Of a DNA stretch of 64,000 nucleotides, positions 8,174-16,421 are shown piece after piece; position 1 is the first letter of the stretch; each line of letters begins with the position of its first letter. The stretch lies in the NCBI RefSeq assembly GCF_023278185.1, contig NZ_CP066356.1, forward strand, positions 3,154,001 through 3,218,000. Reading direction: 5' to 3'. Both the position numbers and the translations under genes were made by a program. A model generated the notes under the pieces. The model had not been told where the DNA came from, did no database searches, and saw only the letters and a list, made by a program, of their open reading frames with translations. Origin of the DNA: Bradyrhizobium elkanii USDA 76 (GTDB taxonomy: Bacteria > Pseudomonadota > Alphaproteobacteria > Rhizobiales > Xanthobacteraceae).

Positions 8174-9126
8174 CTGTCCGCAGGAAGCTCGGCGAGGGAG
8201 CGACAGTCCACGAGCGCAATGTCGAGGCCGCGATCGCCCGCGTGCCGCAATGGCACGGCAAGGGGGCCGCCTATACCCCGCTGGTCGGCGGCCTCATGAA
8301 TCAGAACTGGCTGGTCGAGATATCCGGCGATGGACGGCGCTACTTCATCAAGGTGCCCGGCGAGGGCTCGGAGATGTTCATCGATCGCGTGACCGCCAAC
8401 GAGGCTGCGCGCAATGCCCACGCCATGGGCGTAGCGCCCGAGGTGATCTTTTTCGACGCCGCGGACGGGCTCGAGATCAGCGAGTTCCTCGAAGGCTATC
8501 GCGCCTGCACCAATGCCGATTTCGGCGATGCCGCCATCCAGGCCGACGTTCTCGACCTTTACCGCCGCCTGCACGCCGGCCCGAAGCTCGGCCAGACCAA
8601 GACCATCTTCGACATGATCGAGGAACATATCGAGCAGGGCAGGGAGCTCGGCGCGCATTTCCCGCAGGACATGCCCTGGCTGATGCATCGCTACAATCAG
8701 GCCAAGTCGGCGTTCCTGGCGTCGGGTCTCGATCTCGTGCCGTGCTTCAACGATCCGATGCCGGGCAATTTCCTGATCTCGGCGGAATCAGGCGCCCCAA
8801 AGCCGATGAAGCTGATCGACTACGAGTTCGCTTCCAACAACGAGCGTAGCTATGAGCTCGGCGTCCTGTTCGCCGAGATGTTCTTCGACGAGCATCTGAC
8901 GGAGGCCCTGATCGAGCAATATCTGGGCGAGGTGCGGCCGCAGATGGTCGCGCGCGTCATCCTCAACCGGGCGCTCGCCGACATGAAATGGGCGTCATGG
9001 GCGGTCGTGAACCGGAAGCTCAAGGACTGGGATTTCGACTATCAGAAGTACGGCGTCTGGAAATACATGCGCGCCCGTGACGTGATGTACGATCCCCGCT
9101 GGGACGGCTGGTTGCGGCTCGTCTGA
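8170..9126 (+). CDS. Choline/ethanolamine-kinase-like phosphotransferase (second of pair)
   Basis: Second APH-fold kinase, 318 aa, closer to the choline/ethanolamine kinase branch: 'CFNDPMPGNFLI' replaces the usual HxDxxxxNFL catalytic loop and is followed by 'KLIDYEFASNNERSYELG', the DYE metal motif and the helix typical of LicA/choline kinases. Note that the His of the loop is Cys-Phe here, but the catalytic Asp and the Asn are kept. The N-terminal 'YTPLVGGLMNQNWLV' is the usual nucleotide-loop strand of this branch ('GGLTN' in relatives). The ATG at 8170 overlaps the previous stop. Very different in sequence from its partner, so not a recent tandem copy; a heteromeric or two-substrate pair is possible. 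Confidence 0.87.
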   Translation: MTVRRKLGEGATVHERNVEAAIARVPQWHGKGAAYTPLVGGLMNQNWLVEISGDGRRYFIKVPGEGSEMFIDRVTANEAARNAHAMGVAPEVIFFDAADGLEISEFLEGYRACTNADFGDAAIQADVLDLYRRLHAGPKLGQTKTIFDMIEEHIEQGRELGAHFPQDMPWLMHRYNQAKSAFLASGLDLVPCFNDPMPGNFLISAESGAPKPMKLIDYEFASNNERSYELGVLFAEMFFDEHLTEALIEQYLGEVRPQMVARVILNRALADMKWASWAVVNRKLKDWDFDYQKYGVWKYMRARDVMYDPRWDGWLRLV

Positions 9127-9153
9127 GCCGCGCCGCAGGATGGTCTCCGCAAC

Positions 9154-9945
9154 CTACTGATCGAGGATCGCGAGTGCCTGCTCGAGCAGGCTGTCGTTCG
9201 CAGCCGCGATGACCCGGCCATCGGAGTCCGGCGACAGCGGCTGCCCCTGCCAGTCGCGGACGATGCCGCCGGCGCCCTCGACCACCGGAATCAGCGCCAT
9301 GAAGTCGAACGACTTGAGGGAGGTTTCGACCACGAGATCGCAGTGGCCGGACGCGAGCAGGCCATATTGGTAGCAGTCGCCGCCAAATCGCCGGAACATG
9401 GCTTTCTGGCTCAGCGCGTCGTAGCGGGCCCAGTCGCCCGGCGTGAAGAAGTCCGGCGATGACGTGTAGATCTGTGCGTCTTCCAGTCGCGTCGTGCGGC
9501 TCACTTTTGCCTGCTTGCCGTTGAAGGTGGTGCCTTGCCGGGTGCCGTACCACCGCTCCGCCAGCGCGGGCATATCGATCATGCCGGCGGAGACCGAGCC
9601 GTCTTTCTCGTCGGCGAGCGCGACGAGCGTGCCGAACAGTGGCATGCCGGAGATGAAGCTCTTCGTTCCGTCGATCGGATCGAGATACCATGTGTAGCGG
9701 TCCCCGGCAGTCGATCCCATCTCCTCGCCGAGGATGCCGTGATCGGGGAAGCGCGCGCCGATCAGTCGCCGCAGCTCCATCTCGATCGCACGATCGGCGA
9801 TGGTGACCGGCGTCAGATCCTGCTTGCGTTCGAAGTCGACGCTGGAGCGGAAGTGCGTCACGGCGATCCGTCCGGCCACGTCGGCAAGTTCGTTGAAGAA
9901 CGAAGCGAGCTCGCTTGCGGATAATCTGTCTTGAATGTCGTCCAA
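9154..9945 (-). CDS. Inositol-monophosphatase family phosphatase (HisN-like)
   Basis: Mg-dependent phosphomonoesterase of 263 aa. Motif 1 is 'ILGEEMG', motif 2 'WYLDPIDGTKSF' (Asp-Pro-Ile-Asp-Gly-Thr), and the third metal-binding motif near the C-terminus is 'KSFDFMALIPVVEGAGG' (W replaced by F). Family members hydrolyse inositol phosphate, histidinol phosphate, PAP or sugar phosphates. The frame is open much further upstream, but the family similarity starts at a TTG codon at 9945, which has GGAG 7 bases before it; I use that TTG. It is the last gene of the DeoR-AraC-phosphatase run on the minus strand and converges with the kinase pair, so it could reverse or complete kinase-dependent steps (inference). 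Confidence 0.85.
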   Translation of the reverse strand: MDDIQDRLSASELASFFNELADVAGRIAVTHFRSSVDFERKQDLTPVTIADRAIEMELRRLIGARFPDHGILGEEMGSTAGDRYTWYLDPIDGTKSFISGMPLFGTLVALADEKDGSVSAGMIDMPALAERWYGTRQGTTFNGKQAKVSRTTRLEDAQIYTSSPDFFTPGDWARYDALSQKAMFRRFGGDCYQYGLLASGHCDLVVETSLKSFDFMALIPVVEGAGGIVRDWQGQPLSPDSDGRVIAAANDSLLEQALAILDQ

Positions 9946-10012
9946 TGATCGCTCCGGGCGGGAGGCGCGCCGGCGTCGCGGGACGCTCGACGCCTTGCCT
10001 TGGGATGGGGCG

Positions 10013-11044
10013 CTACGCTGTCTCGTGGACCGGCTGCTTGTCGATCTCCCAATAGGGGGAGCCGTATCCGTTGCGCGGCGCCACCCGGGCAGCAGGGCTC
10101 TTCGGCTGCGGCGAGCGCGCGCTTGCCGCCGGCTGCGGCGCCGCCACCGGCGTCTGGCGAACGTCGCGCGGCGCCACCTTGAAGTGCCGGCTGAAGCAGC
10201 GCGAGAAATGCGACACGTTCTTGAAGCCGACCTCGTAGGCGACCTCCGAGACGGTCCGCCTTCCCTTCGGGTCGGCGACCAGGATTTCATACGCCCGCTG
10301 CAGCCGCTTGGTCTGGACGAACTGGCTGACCGTGGTCTCGTTGTCGTTGAACAGGCTGTAGAGGTAGCTGAGCGAGATGCGGCTCGAAGCCGCGATCTTC
10401 TTCGGCGACAGCGACTGGTCGCCCAGATGGCTCTCGATGAAGTCGACGATCCGGCGGCGCAGATGATATCGCGCGTTGCGTACATCGGTTGCCGCGCCGC
10501 GATCCTCTGATCCGATCGTCAGCGCGACGAAGCTGATCATTTCGGTTGCGAGCGCCTGGGGGTTCGGCGGCGGCGAGGCGACGAACAGCTCGGCCACGCT
10601 GCGGATCATGCCCGCGAGCAGGTGCGTCATCTGTTCGTTCGGCTTGAAGCGTCGGCTGATGTGATCTTCAACCGAGACCAGCCGGCCGCGCAGCTCGGCG
10701 GCCGGAATGCGCAGCATCAGGAAGCGCGCGGTCTTGTCGGACGACAATTCGTAGAAGGCGAGCTCGCTGAGCAGGACATATTCGCCGGGACGGGCGATCC
10801 CGATGCGGCTGTCCTGGCTGAATGCGACGCATCCGGTCAGGGGAAACACCAGCACATAGGCGGCATCGTGGATGCAGGCGACGCGCTCCCAGTTGCGGGC
10901 AAAGGCGTGATCCGGCCCGATCAGCTCGAGATCGAGGCGTCCTATCCGGGTCCGCCAGTCCTGCGTGAGACCGGGGCCCTTGTCGTTGCCAGCATGAAGG
11001 CCGGTGTGGTCCTCGCAGGAAGCAACAGATGTCAGGCGTGCCAT
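10013..11044 (-). CDS. AraC-family transcriptional regulator
   Basis: DNA-binding activator/repressor of 343 aa. The N-terminal half resembles the AraC-binding-like beta domain (family AraC_binding_2, as in FeaR-type regulators) and the C-terminal part carries two helix-turn-helix units, 'SPKKIAASSRISLSYLYSLF' and 'TVSEVAYEVGFKNVSHFSRCF', the second followed by 'FKVAPRDVR'. A Pro/Ala-rich tail of about 40 residues follows. Start chosen at the ATG 11044, 13 bases after the stop of the DeoR gene, so the two regulators are probably one transcript. It likely controls the divergent PLP-enzyme operon or the kinase genes. Confidence 0.9.
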   Translation of the reverse strand: MARLTSVASCEDHTGLHAGNDKGPGLTQDWRTRIGRLDLELIGPDHAFARNWERVACIHDAAYVLVFPLTGCVAFSQDSRIGIARPGEYVLLSELAFYELSSDKTARFLMLRIPAAELRGRLVSVEDHISRRFKPNEQMTHLLAGMIRSVAELFVASPPPNPQALATEMISFVALTIGSEDRGAATDVRNARYHLRRRIVDFIESHLGDQSLSPKKIAASSRISLSYLYSLFNDNETTVSQFVQTKRLQRAYEILVADPKGRRTVSEVAYEVGFKNVSHFSRCFSRHFKVAPRDVRQTPVAAPQPAASARSPQPKSPAARVAPRNGYGSPYWEIDKQPVHETA

Positions 11045-11057
11045 GGCTGGGCCTTTC

Positions 11058-11879
11058 TCAGGGTTGCGCAACAATGATCTCCGTTCCGGCCGCACGGAGA
11101 GCGGTTGCCAGGGCTCCCTCTGGTTGCCGATCGGTAACCAGACGATCGATATCGGTCCAATGTGCGAAGACGGTGAGCGCACGCTGGTCGAACTTGCTGT
11201 GATCGGCCACCAGGATGGCCTCCGCGGCGCGCTTGGCCATCGCGCCATAGATGGCGCCGGCCTCGTCGTCGGCATCGTTCGCACCGCGCGCGCTGATGCC
11301 GGTCGCGCTCACGATGGCGCGGTTGGCCTCATAGCTGTTGATGTTCGCGATCGTCTGCGTGCCGAACACATAGCCTTCGTTGGGGTGATAGCGGCCGGGA
11401 CAGCAGAGCACGCGGATCGACGGATTGACGGCCAGCGCGGCCGCGATCGCGTAATCATGGGTGATCACGGTGATATCGTGCGCGCGCGAAGCCAGCCGTC
11501 TTGCGATGTGAAACGTGGTAGCGCCGGCGCCGAGCATCAGCACCTCGTTCGGCAGGATGAGGTCGGCGATTACCGCGGCCATCGCCTCGCGCTCGGCGAT
11601 CATGATCGCCTTGCGATCGGTCAGCGCCGGCTCGAGTGCGAAGGGACGGGACGCCCCGCCATAGGTGCGGTTGATAAGCTTCTGCTCCTGAAGCTCCATC
11701 AGATCGCGCCGAATGGTCTCGCCGGAGACGCCGAGCACGGCGGCGAGCTCGGAAGCCCGCAGCGTCGGCGCGGCGGTGAGTTGCGAGATGATGTGCTTGT
11801 GGCGCGCGAGCTTCGAGAGGCGGTCGCCGTCGGCCTTTCGTGGCCGCTTGTCGGCCGCAGCAGGGGCGTCATCAGTCAT
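11058..11879 (-). CDS. DeoR-family transcriptional repressor
   Basis: Repressor of 273 aa with the N-terminal DeoR winged helix ('RASELAAVLGVSGETIRRDLMELQEQKLINRTYGGA', recognition helix around residues 45-70) and the C-terminal DeoRC sensor domain that binds phosphorylated small molecules ('LGAGATTFHIARRL', 'ADHSKFDQRA' near the end, typical of the fold). DeoR sensors usually respond to sugar phosphates or related phospho-intermediates, which fits a pathway that contains kinases and a phosphatase. It is transcribed away from the class III PLP operon, and a perfect palindrome lies in between. Confidence 0.92.
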   Translation of the reverse strand: MTDDAPAAADKRPRKADGDRLSKLARHKHIISQLTAAPTLRASELAAVLGVSGETIRRDLMELQEQKLINRTYGGASRPFALEPALTDRKAIMIAEREAMAAVIADLILPNEVLMLGAGATTFHIARRLASRAHDITVITHDYAIAAALAVNPSIRVLCCPGRYHPNEGYVFGTQTIANINSYEANRAIVSATGISARGANDADDEAGAIYGAMAKRAAEAILVADHSKFDQRALTVFAHWTDIDRLVTDRQPEGALATALRAAGTEIIVAQP

Positions 11880-12042
11880 TCCGCTGTCTCTCCGGCTGCA
11901 AACCTCTCCAGCGTCCGCCTCATGATCGTTCCCCAAGCGATGTTGTGAGTCCACACCAATTATGTGGCATATTCCCCATTTTTTGGGCGCCGCGCTGCCT
12001 ATGCTCTTCGCAAAGGGATCGCGACGATCGCATAAGACACTG

Positions 12043-12061
12043 AAACATATGGAATATGTTT
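12043..12061. promoter_or_regulatory. Candidate operator palindrome in the DeoR/PLP-operon divergent region
   Basis: AAACATAT-GGA-ATATGTTT, perfect 8-bp arms, lies in the 352-base region between the divergent DeoR gene and the class III PLP gene. The region is clearly more AT-rich than its surroundings. A half-related element, CATATTCC at 11968-11975, is the reverse complement of GGAATATG at 12051-12058, so two similar sites may be present about 80 bases apart. A DeoR or AraC operator is the obvious reading; which of the two binds is not decidable. Confidence 0.6.
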
Positions 12062-12231
12062 TGGAAATGCGGAGCGCATGCCTGACGTTCTGATGTCTTG
12101 TGCCTGCAATCCGTTTTTCAATTGTGGGAATTCGCACATGGATCCAAGGTCGTAGCGGAACGGCTGGGGCATGATCGCTGCAGGGGACGGCTTTGGTCCG
12201 CGCAGGCCGCGGGCCAAAGGGAAGGCGGGCG

Positions 12232-13575
12232 ATGCAGCAGGAAAAAGAGATTCTGGCGTTGAACGCCTTCGATCAGGACCGGGTGTCGTCAATCGACCCG
12301 GCGCTCCGCGAGGCGGTGCAACGGCGCCTGCGTTCCTTCGGAAAGGCCTCGGTCTTGTTCTATCAGGAGCCGATCCGGATGGTGCGCGCTGAAGGCGTCT
12401 ACATGGTCGACGTCGATGGCCGGCGCTATCTCGACCTCTACAACAACGTGCCGTCGGTCGGGCATTCGCATCCGCGCGTCGTCGAAGCGATCAGCCGTCA
12501 GGCCAGCCTGCTCAGCACGCACACACGCTATCTCAACGACGTCGTCGATGGCTATGCCGAGCGTCTCCTCGCGACGTTTCCGCGCGGGATCGATCATCTG
12601 GTTCTGACTTGCACCGGCAGCGAGGCGAATGACCTGGCGCTGCGGGTTGCGAAAGTGGCGACCGGGCGGACGGGCTTCATCGTCACGGAGACCGCCTACC
12701 ACGGCAACAGCACAGCCGTGACCGATGTCTCGCCGTCCTCGCGTCCCGGTCAGCCGCTGCCGCCCCACGTGCGCGCCGTTCCTGCACCCGAGATGTATCG
12801 CAATCCGGTCGGCGATCCCGGCCAGCGCTTCGCTGAGAGCGTTGCCGCAGCGATCACCGATCTTGAGCGAAGCGGCTTCGGCTTTGCTGCGCTGCTGGTG
12901 GACACGATCTTTTCGAGCGATGGCATCTATGCCGACCCTGCCGGCTTCCTGGCCCCCACCGTGAAGCTCGTGCACGAACGTCAGGGACTGTTCATCGCCG
13001 ACGAGGTGCAGCCCGGCTTCGGACGAACCGGGGCGGCGATGTGGGGCTTCGCGCGCCATGGCGTCGTCCCCGACATTGTCACGATGGGCAAGCCCATGGG
13101 CAACGGCTTTCCGATGGGAGGCGTCGCCATGCGCGCCGCGCTGCTCGATGGCTTTGCCGCGGAAGTGAAGTACTTCAACACTTTCGGCGGCAACCCGGTG
13201 GCCGCGGCCGCAGGCCTTGCCGTGCTCGACGTCATCGAGGACGAGGGCTTGATGCAGAATGCGGGCGAGGTCGGCCGTCACCTGATGGATGGATTGCGCG
13301 AGATCGGCAATCGCCACATGACCATCGGGGACGTTCGTGGTGCCGGCCTGTTCATCGGGCTCGAACTGGTGCGCGACCGCGACAGCAAGGAGCCCGCGCC
13401 GGAGCTCGCGAGCCTGCTGATCAACCGCCTGCGCCGGCGCGGCATCCTGATCGGTGCTGCCGGTCCGTTCGGCAGCACGCTCAAGATTCGTCCGCCGCTG
13501 TGCTTCGGCAAGGACCACGCCGACATGTTCATCACTGCCTGCGATGAGGAGTTGCGCGCGATCGCCGCGTCGTGA
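12232..13575 (+). CDS. Class III PLP enzyme (aminotransferase or amino-alcohol-phosphate phospho-lyase)
   Basis: PLP-dependent fold-type I enzyme of 447 aa. The cofactor Lys is K287 in 'DIVTMGKPMGNGFP', the Asp pairing with the pyridine N is in 'FIADEVQPGFGRTG', and 'TGSEANDLALR' binds phosphate. The GKPMGNG context is characteristic of the AGXT2/ethanolamine-phosphate phospho-lyase branch rather than of GABA or ornithine aminotransferases. Two readings: an omega-aminotransferase, or a lyase splitting O-phospho-amino-alcohols to aldehyde, ammonia and phosphate; the upstream kinases favour the second (inference). Start ATG 12232 follows AAAGGGAAGG; an upstream in-frame TTG at 12193 has no such site. 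First gene of a six-gene operon. Confidence 0.88.
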   Translation: MQQEKEILALNAFDQDRVSSIDPALREAVQRRLRSFGKASVLFYQEPIRMVRAEGVYMVDVDGRRYLDLYNNVPSVGHSHPRVVEAISRQASLLSTHTRYLNDVVDGYAERLLATFPRGIDHLVLTCTGSEANDLALRVAKVATGRTGFIVTETAYHGNSTAVTDVSPSSRPGQPLPPHVRAVPAPEMYRNPVGDPGQRFAESVAAAITDLERSGFGFAALLVDTIFSSDGIYADPAGFLAPTVKLVHERQGLFIADEVQPGFGRTGAAMWGFARHGVVPDIVTMGKPMGNGFPMGGVAMRAALLDGFAAEVKYFNTFGGNPVAAAAGLAVLDVIEDEGLMQNAGEVGRHLMDGLREIGNRHMTIGDVRGAGLFIGLELVRDRDSKEPAPELASLLINRLRRRGILIGAAGPFGSTLKIRPPLCFGKDHADMFITACDEELRAIAAS

Positions 13576-13625
13576 CGCGATCGCCGATAGCCCGCGATGA
13601 CACAGAAGCCGAAGATTTGAAGATC

Positions 13626-14993
13626 ATGGATGCAAGAAGCGTACGAACTACCGCCGAGGCGAAGGCCCTTGTCGAGGAGCGGGGCCTCTCCCACGTCAAG
13701 CTCGGCATCGTCGATCTCGACGGCGTCATTCGCGGAAAATATCTCGCGCGCGACAAATTCGTCGGTGCGCTTGAGGCGGGCTTTAGCTTCTGCGACATCG
13801 TGTTCGGCTGGGACTCCAACGACCAGATGTACGACAATGGTGCGTTCACCGGCTGGCATACGGCCTTTCCCGACGCGATCGCGCGCATCGATCCTTCGAC
13901 CTGCCGCGATGTGCCGACGGAAGAGAACATGCTGTTCTTCCTCGGCGAGTTCGAGGGCGCCGCGGCCGGGCTGTGTCCGCGCCGGCTGCTGCGCCGCGTC
14001 ATCGATCGCGCCGAAGCCATGGGGTTCTCGCCGTCCGTGGCCGCGGAGTTCGAGTTCTTCGTATTCGACGAGACACCGCACAGCGTGCGCGAGAAGGGCT
14101 TTCGCGGCCTGAAGAATCTCACGCCGGGCTGGTTCGGCTATTCCATGCTGCGTGCCTCCGTCGAGTCCGAATTTCATCGCTCGCTGCTCAAGCTCTGCAA
14201 CGAAATGGACATGCCGGTCGAAGGCCTGCACACCGAGACCGGACCCGGCGTGCTGGAGGCCGCGATCCAATACACCGATGCGCTCGCCGCTGCCGACCGC
14301 GCCGTGCTGTTCAAGACCTTCTCCAAGGTCTGGGCCGAGCGTCAGGGCAAGATGCTCACCTTCATGGCCAAGTGGTCGAACACCTATCCCGGGCAATCCG
14401 GGCATCTGCATCTGTCGCTGCGCGACCGGGACGGCAAGCCGGTCTTTCACCAGGGCGGCAGACCCGGCGACATGTCCGACATCATGCGCTGGTTCGTCGG
14501 CGGCCAGCAGGCGCTGCTGCCGGAGCTGCTTGCGATGGTTGCCTCGACCGTGAACAGCTACTCGCGTCTGATCCCTGGCTTCTGGGCGCCGACCGACGCG
14601 ACCTGGGGAATCGAGAACCGGACCTGTGCGTTGCGCGTCATTCCCGGCAAGCCGTCGAGCCAGCGCGTCGAGTACCGCGTCGCCGCCGCCGACATCAATC
14701 CGTATCTCGCGATCGCGGCTGCGCTCGGATCGGGCCTCTGGGGAATCCAGCACCGGATCGAACCGGACGAGCCGATCACCGGCAATGCCTATGAGCGCAT
14801 GCATCCGCCCGAGCGCGCGTTTCCGCGAACACTATCGGAAGCGGCCGACCGGCTGGTCGCCTCGCAGGCGGCGCGCAACCTGTTCGGCGACGTCTTCGTC
14901 GATCACTACGCGATGACGCGGCAGTGGGAGGAGCGCGAGTTCCGCAAGGCCATCACCGACTGGGAGCTCGCACGCTACTTCGAGATCATCTGA
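13626..14993 (+). CDS. Glutamine-synthetase-like gamma-glutamyl ligase
   Basis: ATP-dependent ligase of the GS fold, 455 aa. The N-terminal 'VKLGIVDLDGVIRGKY' is the beta-grasp, and catalytic-domain landmarks follow in order: 'AEFEFFVFDE', 'TETGPGVLEAAI', 'LTFMAKWSN', 'SGHLHLSL' (replacing GSGMHVH), 'NSYSRLIPGFWAP', 'WGIENRTCALRV' and 'EYRVAAADINPYLAIAAA'. The adenylylation loop of housekeeping GlnA is not recognisable and the length fits PuuA/GlnA4/IpuC-type enzymes that gamma-glutamylate amines or amino alcohols instead of ammonia. Start at ATG 13626; a GTG at 13572 overlapping the previous stop (GTGA) would add 18 residues and cannot be excluded. Confidence 0.88.
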   Translation: MDARSVRTTAEAKALVEERGLSHVKLGIVDLDGVIRGKYLARDKFVGALEAGFSFCDIVFGWDSNDQMYDNGAFTGWHTAFPDAIARIDPSTCRDVPTEENMLFFLGEFEGAAAGLCPRRLLRRVIDRAEAMGFSPSVAAEFEFFVFDETPHSVREKGFRGLKNLTPGWFGYSMLRASVESEFHRSLLKLCNEMDMPVEGLHTETGPGVLEAAIQYTDALAAADRAVLFKTFSKVWAERQGKMLTFMAKWSNTYPGQSGHLHLSLRDRDGKPVFHQGGRPGDMSDIMRWFVGGQQALLPELLAMVASTVNSYSRLIPGFWAPTDATWGIENRTCALRVIPGKPSSQRVEYRVAAADINPYLAIAAALGSGLWGIQHRIEPDEPITGNAYERMHPPERAFPRTLSEAADRLVASQAARNLFGDVFVDHYAMTRQWEEREFRKAITDWELARYFEII

Positions 14994-15026
14994 GACCGAT
15001 CCTGCCTCGAAAACGAGTGACATCAC

Positions 15027-16412
15027 GTGAACGATATCGTCTGCATTTCTCCGGTCGACGGCAGCGAGGTTGCCCGGCGGCCCGTCGCAACGGGTGCCGA
15101 GGTCGCAGCGGCTCTCGCGCAAGCGCGGAAAGCGCAGCAGGAATGGTCAAGGGTGCCGCTCGCCGAGCGCAAGGCCATGATGCTCGCCTTCCTGCACGAG
15201 ATGCGGGCGCAGAACGACGAGGTCGTTCCGGAGCTCGCGATGCAGATGGGCCGGCCGGTGCGCTATGGCGGCGAACTGCGCAGCCTGGAGGAGCGCGTCC
15301 GCGCACTGGTCGAGCTCAGCGATGAGGCGCTGGCGCCGATCGTGCCGGCCGAGCGTCCCGGCTTCCGCCGCATGATCAAGCGCGTCCCTGCCGGCATCGT
15401 GCTGGTGATCGCGCCCTGGAACTATCCCTATCTCACGGCGGCCAACACCATCGTGCCGGCGCTGCTGGCCGGCAATGCCGTGATCCTGAAGCATGCCGCA
15501 CAGACCCTGCTGGTCGGCGAGCGCTTCCAGGCGGCACTGGATCGGGTCGGCCTGCCCAAGGGCTTGTTCAGGACGCTCACGCTCGACCATGGCGTGACCA
15601 GGGAGTTGATCTCATCGCGCTCGGTCGACCACGTGAACTTCACCGGCTCGGTCGCCGGCGGCCGGGCGGTCGAACGGGCGGCGGCCGGGACGTTCATCAG
15701 CCTTGGGCTGGAACTCGGCGGCAAGGATCCGGCCTATGTGCGGCCGGACGCCGATTTCGATTTCGCGGTCGAGCAACTCGTGGACGGCGCCTTCTACAAT
15801 TCCGGCCAGTGCTGCTGCGGCATCGAGCGGATTTACGTGCATGAGCGGATCTATGGCTCCTTTGTCGACGCCTTTGCCGACCTGACCGCGCGCTACCGGC
15901 TCGGCAATCCGCTGTCGCAGGACACGACGCTCGGCCCGATGGCGGCGACACGCTTTGCCGATGCCGTCCGCGCCCATATCGGCGAGGCCGTGGCAAAAGG
16001 CGCGCGGCCTCTGATTGATCCGGCCCGGTTCCCGGCGGACAAGATCGGTACGGCCTATCTGATGCCTCAGGTCCTGGTCGGCGTCGATCACGCCATGCAG
16101 GTGATGATGGAGGAGAGTTTCGGGCCCGTGGTCGGCCTCATGAAGGTCTCCTCCGATCAGGAGGCGATTGGCCTGATGAACGACAGCCCGTATGGCCTGA
16201 CCGCATCGGTCTGGACCGAGGACGCCGCCGCAGCCGAACGCATCGGTGACGGCATCGCAACGGGCACCATGTTCATGAACCGCTGCGATTATGTCGATCC
16301 CGCTTTGGCATGGACCGGCGTCAAGGACACCGGACGTGGTGCCGGCATGTCGCGCCTCGGCTTCGAGGCGCTGACGCGACCCAAATCATTCCACCTTCGC
16401 ATCGAGCATTGA
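15027..16412 (+). CDS. NAD(P)-dependent aldehyde dehydrogenase
   Basis: Aldehyde dehydrogenase superfamily member, 461 aa, oxidising an aldehyde to the acid. The cofactor-site segment 'IAPWNYPYL' and the glycine-rich 'FTGSVAGGRAVE' are present; general base E229 lies in 'GLELGGKDP' and nucleophile C263 in 'NSGQCCCGIER'. In the presumed pathway it would act after the iron alcohol dehydrogenase on a gamma-glutamyl aldehyde, or on the free aldehyde released by the PLP lyase (inference). GTG start at 15027. It is 33 bases behind the ligase gene and 9 bases ahead of the next dehydrogenase. Confidence 0.93.
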   Translation: MNDIVCISPVDGSEVARRPVATGAEVAAALAQARKAQQEWSRVPLAERKAMMLAFLHEMRAQNDEVVPELAMQMGRPVRYGGELRSLEERVRALVELSDEALAPIVPAERPGFRRMIKRVPAGIVLVIAPWNYPYLTAANTIVPALLAGNAVILKHAAQTLLVGERFQAALDRVGLPKGLFRTLTLDHGVTRELISSRSVDHVNFTGSVAGGRAVERAAAGTFISLGLELGGKDPAYVRPDADFDFAVEQLVDGAFYNSGQCCCGIERIYVHERIYGSFVDAFADLTARYRLGNPLSQDTTLGPMAATRFADAVRAHIGEAVAKGARPLIDPARFPADKIGTAYLMPQVLVGVDHAMQVMMEESFGPVVGLMKVSSDQEAIGLMNDSPYGLTASVWTEDAAAAERIGDGIATGTMFMNRCDYVDPALAWTGVKDTGRGAGMSRLGFEALTRPKSFHLRIEH

Positions 16413-16421
16413 GAGCAGCGC

